Origin: Phytoseiulus persimilis
Lineage: Eukaryota; Arthropoda; Arachnida; Mesostigmata; Phytoseiidae
Reading direction: 5' to 3'
Length of the DNA stretch: 64,000 nt
Assembly (NCBI GenBank): GCA_037576195.1
Contig: CM075101.1
Coordinates: 29,760,001-29,824,000, forward strand
Shown: positions 50,501 to 59,500 of the stretch, one piece after another
Layout of the letters: each line of letters begins with the position of its first letter
How positions within the stretch are numbered: the stretch's first letter is position 1
Notes under the pieces: model-generated
What the model was told of the DNA's origin: nothing
Databases searched by the model: none
What the model saw: the letters and a program-made list of their open reading frames with translations, nothing else
Program-made: the position numbers and the translations under genes

Positions 50501-53500
50501 AAGTCGGGAGCGCCGCTCGTCACCTCAAGCGGGGCTTCACGAGGCGAATGTTCCCGAGCGGGGCGGCTGTAATTCCTGTTTCACGTCCATCCGTTCGGAG
50601 TCCGGCGAGTTCCCCCCGAGCTAGAGGTCGGTTGGCCAGCTGCAGGCGGAATGATCCCCGCGCATACCGCATTCCCGTCCGAAATTCTCTGTTGGATGGG
50701 ATCATCCCGCCCCATCATTCGCCCCCCTCGTTGTTGTTCCATGCCGGGAGCTCTCGAGCTCGACAGTCGACTCGATGACCGTGATCGACTCCAGAGACGG
50801 TTCGGATGCGCCTTAGCGAGTATCGTGCGAATGATTTCCCCGAGGATGGAGGGAGACACCGTCCAACTTTGATGAGGGGCAACAAAGAACGCTCGAAACC
50901 AGATCGTCATTATTATCAGCGGCTCCAGGCCGTGTGCCCTGAAGCACAGTCGAAGACAGGCGCGCGGACACATCGCCGGAGCGAACGCTTCACGCTTGTT
51001 TGTCCGCCCTCCAAGTTTTTCCTTTCGCTCATTACGTTCCATCGGCCATCCTCCCGCGGGCTTGTCGTACCGGCGAGCTCCTCGCTTAGATGGCCACAAG
51101 CTCGTTACGTCAACCGAGAACGCAAACGTAGCGCTGAATGACTCGTGATTGGCCCCTTTCAGCTGAAATAGATCTCTTGTTGCTGTCATTGACGACAGCA
51201 CGATCCAAGCTACCGAGAGCGACTAACCCCGCCTCGGGAACAGTGGATGACCGTTTTCTCGTTGCAGGCAACATAGAATATACCTGTCCTGCGAACAACG
51301 ATTGTGAAATCAACAAGCGGCGCCGGAAAGCCTGCCAGGCGTGTCGCTTCCAAAAATGCCTCAAAACGGGAATGCTCAAAGAAGGAGTTCGTTTAGACAG
51401 AGTTCGCGGTGGCCGGCAGAAGTACCGAAGGAATCCAGAGGGTCCTTATCAAGTGGCAGCACAGCCCATCAAACGCATCACGATTGACGGTAAGTGACCC
51501 ACTGACCGGCGACAGGAGAATGAGCAAATCCACCGGAGTCAACACCACTCGCGGATGTATCACTTCGTTGGCCCGTTAGTTGGAAACCCGAAGGGTCACC
51601 ACCTGAGGAGGTTCCGAATGTGCGTTCCGTGGAGGAATAAGAAAACTTTGCTCCGGGTCACTCGGGCTGAATCTTGTGATTCATCGACGAAACGTACGGA
51701 AGTTCATTCGTCGAAAGATGAGGGAAAACTCCGTCCGACGGGAAATCTCCGGATGGGATCGGTTGTCCCAATCGGGAGGTGGATTGAGTTCGGGCCATCG
51801 GGGAAAAATAGGGAGTGGGCAGTGGCGAATTATTGACCGTATCGATGGCTTGACGATGGGTCTGGCAATTGCTCTGCGAGAGAAAGATGACACCGGCCGC
51901 GTAGAAGAAACCCTCCGATATCGAACGCCGCCCGATCATCGTCCGAGAGCATGACGAAGCTTCTGTTCGTGGCTTACTGGCTGCTTGTCGGGCGGTCCCT
52001 CGGACCCGCAAACTGGCGAAATGTCTCTGCAGGCATTCTGAATGGGATCGCGAATTGCCCGAGAGGTTGTCGTACGTGGTCAGCACATTGATGTTCACCT
52101 ATGAGCCGGGTCTCTCGGGCCGCTTCTGATGCTGGCAGCGGCGAGTGCTGCTGTTGAGCTCAACCGCACTGGATCAAAAACAACCGGACTTCTCTTCAAA
52201 AGTGATGGTATTTTATTCTTTTTGGCGTCTCCCGTTGTGTATGGGAGCGCCCCAGGTCCTTTTATCTGCCGCGGCAGTTCAACTCCATCTCACTGCTTCC
52301 CCGAGGCTCGTTCGTAGCTCTCATTCAATCCATGTTTGATTCCTGTCGGTGTTCTTAGCGAGGTTCACCCTTCAAGTTCGTTTTCTCTCACTCTCGGTGG
52401 ATTTTTTCCGAGGAAACTGAGTAACAGTTCCGAAGAGAGCGACGTCGACTGCGCAGCTCGCTGTGCTGAAAAAGAAAAACGGGGCCAGCTCACTTACAGA
52501 TTTGTCCTAGAATATCATAGAGCTACGTTCTGAGATTCTAGAACCGGAATTGGGGTTCCGCTGGAGATGGACTCCAGTGAGTTCAAATATAAAGGACCTC
52601 CATGAATCCGGTGCAACTTCACATTATGGTAGGAGTATCATACTCGAAGAAATAATTGAAAGATGCTTGCGAGTCTGTATTGAATACAGACAAAACATGT
52701 ATAAATGAGAATCGAATGTGTCCATCAGCGATTTGGACAGGGAGGGAGGTAGTTCGACAACGGTTTAAATTTGAAGCAGCATCGAACGATGACCACTGCG
52801 GCTCCGAAAACTGTTTTTAAATCGGTGGACAGCTTGTACACCACCGATCTGTCGATCGAGTGAACGATGTCCCCGATGCCACCTTCTTGGAGGTATGAAT
52901 CTTCACAAGGTGCAGGGACGCGGGACGAGATGCATCGGCTGGTTGCGACTAGTTGGGTCTAGTTTCGAGATCCTCCGGATGTTCTGCATTGTCTCGTAGG
53001 AACGAACTCTTCATGCCGCGAGTGCCAATGTTTGGGCCGACTCATGATGTTCTCACGAGCGGAAATTCGCTGAGCTGGCTGGGAGGTGGCTGAGTCATGA
53101 CCTCCTGAGGCCGGTCGTGGAGATGGATTGTCATATTAGGACCTTCTTGTGAATATATCGGGTGCTAACAACTCAGATTCCCATCCTCTCCGATGCAGCG
53201 AATTGAGTGAGCTTCCGCCTCCACCATTCGAAATTCATTCGTGCTCCTGAATATGAGTCTCAGCTCGAGTTCCTTGCCGTGCTGCCACAACAGCGCTACC
53301 GGGAATGCTGCAAACCGATTTTTCCGAGTGGATGAGAATCCAAAATATGCGTTCACCTACAGTTAGTCACAATCTCGTTCGTCAACCACGATGATCAACT
53401 AGAGCGTTCAACAATGGTAATTCCAACGAGCGTATGAGTAACATCGCGAATCTTGGAAGACCATCCTGATGGCAGCGGTGGGAACGATGAGGATTGGCGT

Positions 53501-56500
53501 GTTCAACCTCTCTCATCCCCAACTGAAACGCTCTTCAAACACGCCTTGAGCATCTAGTCCCTGGAATCAGAACTTGCATTCCTCCGAACAGAATCTATTT
53601 TGATCCTCGAATGGGTCAATTTTCATAATCGATAGCTGTGGAGCAAATTTTCGTAGCGTACCTACCAGTTGACAAACAGGCCTTTGAGCTCACAGCCGAG
53701 AGAGATGCGGTTGGCACTTGGCGCGGAACCTGACTGAATGATGGAGCCTCCGTAACGTCGCTCTCTCATTAGACGGGAGGAGAAATCCACAGACAGTGCG
53801 TTTGGCATCGCAGCTCTCGAAGTCAGACTCCACGTATTCCCGGCGTGGTTCCGTATGGAACCGGTCGTCTGATTGGAACGTTCATGAGAACGCAAAACCC
53901 TCAATTTCCCGTTGTTATCCGTCACCTGGGGAAGAATGCAGGCTGATGAATTTCTTATGTATAGGAACAGCAGTTGCTGAAGGGGGGGGGGGGGCAGTGG
54001 AGCGGCCATCCAGGCCGCCGTCCCGGAAAAGTGTTCCTCCAACGGTTCATGAGGATGTAACTTAACCGGGTTTTTAGGAATCTGATTCCACCGGTGTTAT
54101 AGGGGAACCCAGCGCTGGGAAACTCAGCTGCTCCATCTAATTACAAGAACTAGTATCCTTGTACTAATGGACCGCTGTCCACTTCACCGCCTGTCCGTTC
54201 CAAACGCCTGCCGTCTTTTGATTGAACGCAAATCCGACTTGAGCATGTTTTGTGCTGGGGTTTGGGCGTGCCATTATTCTTCAACATTCCGGGCCCGTTC
54301 GCACAGGGCGCGGAGCATCTCAGTTGTAATTCGGAAAGCGTCTCCGACTCTCTGAAACTCAGTCGCAATAACTGTGCAGCTTTCTTCCGGAATTGAACCA
54401 GAGATGTTGGAGATCAAATCCCCGGAATACCATGATAAAGTCGCTGTGCGGGAGAGCTTTGACACGGTCCGAAACGCGGGGAGCGAGGGATTTCGAATCA
54501 AGTACCTGCAAGGGGTAAGCCCGAAAGCAGCTGGATAGCCCAGAAGCTATGAACAGAAACTTAGCTGAATTCAAAGTCGGCGAGTGCATCCGGTTTCATT
54601 GGATTCTGTCTTGCTTCTTGCTGTTTTTCGAGTTGTAAAATCTCCGAACCCTTCGTCGCTATCTGAACCTTCCATCAACGTTGAATTCGTGCGAACACGA
54701 TCGTCCCGTAATCGTCGACAACAACTTTGAGTCGATTCAGTTACCTGCCCCTGCCTTTGCTGGAGGAACCGCTTTCCAAAGTGGCTGTCTATCTTCTGAC
54801 GTACCCTGCGTGCTCTTGTCTTCACGCTGACCCTTGTGCTGGGCTTCGGTGTTAGTTTATTTTACAACAACACCGTTGTACAGAAGCCCCTAAGCCCCCG
54901 GACGAGCCGTCTGCCGCAATCGAACAACGGCATCGTTCTTCTCTGACTTCCACAGCATATACAGTTCGAAGAAGCTGCGCGTTCCAGAGAGTCACAGAGC
55001 GCTGCGCCTGCCGCAGAGCTACTCAGCACTGGTGCATTGTTTCGTATGAAGTACAGTCCGATTGAGAACTCTCCGACAAAGTCTCAGAGGTCGTCACGTG
55101 TGGTCATGATTCGCACAGTAGGTAGAACATACTTTCAGCGAAACGCTCTCAGAGAACATCGAAACCACTCATCAAACCTCATCTCTGCAATCCAAGTTCC
55201 GTTACATCTCCCCCGTCTTTTGGGAGGCCGAGCTCGGCAGCAGGAGAGTTCTACGTTACGAGCATTTTTTCTGAGCTCGAGAATTGAATTAAATCATGCC
55301 CTCAGCAGCTCTTCATGGGAGGTGACCAGACAGAGAGCCAACCCCCACGGCAGGACTTGCGGCGTCCTCTGCCCGGGAGTTATGGCCCTGTGTTCCTCAG
55401 CTGAAAAAGACTAAATTGAACTTTCACATTCGGCTGCCGGCTTAGATTCGTCGCTCTCCTCCTTCGTCCTCGCTGAATTTGGACGCAAGCGCCCCATTTT
55501 TATCGCGCTCATTCATTCATATTCATACAAATTTATACGTCACGGGACACCACTCGGGCAATTGTGGCGTTTGCGTAGGAGCGAAAGCAGTCGATCGATG
55601 GAGAATTCTCGTTTTTCGAATCATAGAGTCATTATTGGCCTACATCGGAAGCAAATGACCTCATTCAAATGCGCAAGCTGTCGATGGTGGTTTGCTGACG
55701 TCGTTGAACCTTATGCCTCCTGTCCAGGTTAACTCGTGGCTGGCTCGAACGAACGCGGGCGCTCCCATTCGAGGTCGTGCAGTCATCACGGCAGACGTAT
55801 CCGTGCTCGGAAATTCGCTCGTTCCTAATTGGATTGCTCTGTATCGATGCGTGCTTAGAAGCCGAAACAGCTCGGAGTTTTGCTTGTTGTGGTCGTCGAC
55901 GCAGCACTGCTGTCGTTTCAATGGGTTCAAGTGATTCGATTGTCTTTTTCTAATTGGCTTTTTGGCCTTCCCGTTGCCACCGCAGCTGAACCGCGGTGTC
56001 TCCTAGCATCCTCGGGTTGGGGATTTGTTTTTTCTTCTGCTTCCGGCCGCTCTTGAGCTCGAATAGATCCCACCAGAGACCTCCACATGTGGACCTGGAG
56101 CACGAATTTGAAATTCAGATCGGGCGAGCTTTTGCGAGTCACTTGATCTTTTGTGTCAGCGGCGGGGTCTGCGCGCTTGCTGCGGTGGTCGCTTGCTGGT
56201 GGCTGTCCACTTTTTCTGCGAACAACAGCAAACACAAAGCATCATCGATAACGACGGGCTGCCCTCCTCCCGACAGCAACATGGAATCGACGACACTGCA
56301 TGTGCCGCTTTCGTACGCCTAGGATCCCATGGAGAGAGAGCCCCGCTGGATCGATAAGGCTAGACTCCAAGCATGCCGGTCTCGCAGGCCGCGGATTCCC
56401 AGCGATACACCGGTCGGACTTCCCAAGCGGCTGGGCACCGATAGGACCACCCCTAATGACTCATGCGCCTGTCGATTCTTATTCACTGAGATCATGCACA

Positions 56501-59500
56501 ATTTCTCGTGGGTACGCAATGCTCTCTGGCACCCTTCCCATGGTACCCTCACATCGCTACGCTCAGTCGTCGTCAGACCTTTGTACGCCGGATTGTCCAA
56601 GTATATCAGAATGCTATGCTAATCCTGGACTGAATGAATGATGCATGACCGAAGATGCTACCCTTCCAACATCCTGAGCAATCTGCCGGCGCTGGGTATC
56701 GAACTCACCGAAGCGTCATTGAAGCTTTTAAAATGTTACCATAGTTTTTGGAAAGCCTCTATTGTAAGATCCCAGAGGAACGATTACCGAAGCGGAAAAC
56801 CAGAGCTCCGCGAACTGGAGATCTGGGAATCCGCGATCTTCTGCGCTCCAACGCTGAAAGTGTTCTTATTTCAGAAAATACAATCATCTCAGCTCTACTG
56901 GCTTGCGAGCCCCCCTTCTTATCCATCAGTATGAACAAGGAATACACGAATGCCTTTTGCGACTCGAAAACCGCTCTGGCCGCCCTAGGAGAACTCATCG
57001 ATCGAGAGCTTGTGAACATCATCGGGTGGGCCCGTCAGATACCTGGCTTCAGCCAGATTCATCTCGACGACCAGATGCGGCTCCTACAAATGTCCTGGGG
57101 CGAAGTACTATCGTTAACGCTCGCTTATCGGTAAGTTGGTAACGAGCTTCCCGGCTCAGGTTACGCTTGCCACACGATCGACTCCCTATTAACCAGTGTG
57201 GAGCTGGTTTAGGCAACGTAAGGGTTTGACCGATTTCGGCGACAACGCGCAGATATGGTGTTCCAATGGAATCAGTATGACGGTAACTTGGTTATACGAT
57301 GTTTTCGTAAGTGACTGTACCTCTGGTAATGTCCCAAAACTGATGAAGTGTTGGATCCGGCAGTTCGAAAGACTGAGAGTACCACGTCGCTCCTGCGTTG
57401 CCGGCTTCCTTATTGTTGTTTATGGGCCGCGGAAGGGAGAGAGTTGAGAGATGGAGGAGATCGGAATCTTTTGAGAGCAGGGGTAATGGCCTGGAGAAAT
57501 AAGTGAACACGTCGGACTGCGTCGGATCCGAGCTGCTCGCGTCGTTTTGATGGCACCCTAGGAGCGTCAGCAGTGTCCGGATGGGACGGCTCCGATAGAT
57601 CGAAGGTTGGCGATCGGCGTGGTCTCGGTTCGCCCGTCCCCGCTTAGCCGCGAGAATTTTCCGAGCCTGCGTTTGCGACCGTAGTTGCGCGACATGGCTC
57701 CTTGTCTGAGCAGCGTTTGTGAAACCTCAATTTCTCGAATTTCTTGAGGAGGGTCTGAGGAAGTCGGAGAAAAAAAAATTCGATGGATCCCACTCGCTAG
57801 TTCTCAGACGAGGTTCCTGGAGTGAAAACCCTAGCTCGACGGCGGACGGAACCTTTTTCTGCGTCTGTGTCTCGTTCAATCTGGTGTTAGCGCCGATGTT
57901 CTCGTTTGAGTTGCTCGCAGACGAGCTGCACAGAATCGCGTAATCGCTCGCGGAGTGCTCCGACAAAATCGAGAGAACAGTGGATCGTTATTAGGTTTTG
58001 AGAGTATAGTTCCGTGTGGGAAGTTATGGCGGAGAGCAAGTTCACACAGGCTACCACCGAACGAACATGGGAGGAGTTTGTAGCGGACTTCAGTGGCCAG
58101 CTGAGCTGCGAGCCATCATACGATGGTGGCTGCGGCGGTAGCAGTTTTGGTTCGCACTCACACGTTCACGTTGCTCGACACTCCTGGGGAGAATCGGGGG
58201 CCGACGTGCCTTTGTCTAGGCTTCATTTAATCTACGGGCATTGATGTAAGGAGACTCGGTAGGTGTCTGGGCCTTCGTGCTATCGAGGAACTTGGTAGCA
58301 GTGTTCGATTCAAATCGAAATTACCGATGTCAAGAGAGCCCATCGGCTCGATGTGCGGGAAATTTTGAGTGAGTTGGGGCCCGGCTCCTGAGGGGAGACG
58401 GGAAGAGTATTGATTTGTCATATAGAGGCCTGGAGGAAGCGATTTTTCGCCGTCGTTCCCATTCAGGCGAATCGTGCCTAACTACTGATCGAAGTCACTA
58501 CTGAATGTTAAAAGGTCGCGTGAGCGCCTTTATTCCTGACAGCGTTCTTTCAATATATTGCATTCCATTTATCCCGGTTTGCTCCCACGCTTGGAGGAGA
58601 CGGGGAGAACGATTGATGGATCAGAAGGACAAAACTTTCTCTGAGGATTCAACGGCAGCGTTCCGTCCAAAACCTTCGCGATCCGACGTTGTCCTGCTCT
58701 ACCCAGCTTTCCCCTTTCACTTTCAATACGTTCCGCCGATATCGAACCGGCGCTCATCAATTGGAAAGTCACTAACCCTGACGTTTGCTCTAAGTGCTGC
58801 GAAAATAGTCGAATGAAGCGTAGACGAATTCGGGAGAAAATTCCAAACAATCCATTCCAGGTCCCTGACTCGCGTCCGTCGGCCCCTTCCTACATTCTAG
58901 GGCCTTTTGGTGCTTCAGAGTGATTCGTTCCATTCAACTATCCCTGTTTCAGATCGATGGGGAGCAGCGACGGCTTGTTCTACGCCAGCGATCTGACCCT
59001 CTCCCAGGTACAAGCTGAAGAAATGGGTCTTGAAGAAATCTTCTTATATACCAAGCATCTCGTTCAAAGACTCGACGCGATCCGGATTTTCAAGGAGGAG
59101 TATCTCGCTCTCAAGGCGATGGCTCTCATCAATGCCGGTAGGTTGTGAGATGAGTTCGCAGCGATCTCCACCGAAACGATTCGCTCTCTATTCCTCCAGA
59201 CCCCCCTTTCCGTGACCTCATTCAGCCCAAGGAATCCTCCCTCTTCTGGTTCCTCGCGGATTTCAGTTGTGATTGTCCGATGAACTTTTCCAGTTCAGGC
59301 TTTTCTATAGAGTGATTCGAGATCGGACCCAGATGAGAACCAGCGTGATGGATCCATCGCGAGCCTGAATCTCCGCATTAGATAATGGACGGAGAGGCGG
59401 CAGCTGCGGTGGGCACTCAATGCTTTTTCGGAGCACGCCGTCGAGCCTGGCGGCCTAGCAGGGCATAGTTTAATGGAACGCAAAGGGAGATCGGCCGAAC

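Larger units (their letters stand above)
51490..56874 (+). other. ERR intron 3, between DNA-binding and ligand-binding domains
   Basis: This 5.4 kb intron starts gtaagt and ends cttatttcag. It includes a relatively A/T-rich part (about 52.5-53.7 kb), three small inverted repeats (52673, 52821 and 54841) and a run of 13 G at 53982-53994. I could not support a gene in it. Confidence 0.9.

Noticed and set aside
57196-57447. Open frame considered as an extra ERR ligand-binding-domain exon
   Set aside because: It has no similarity to the receptor, and exons 4 and 5 join exactly in phase without it.
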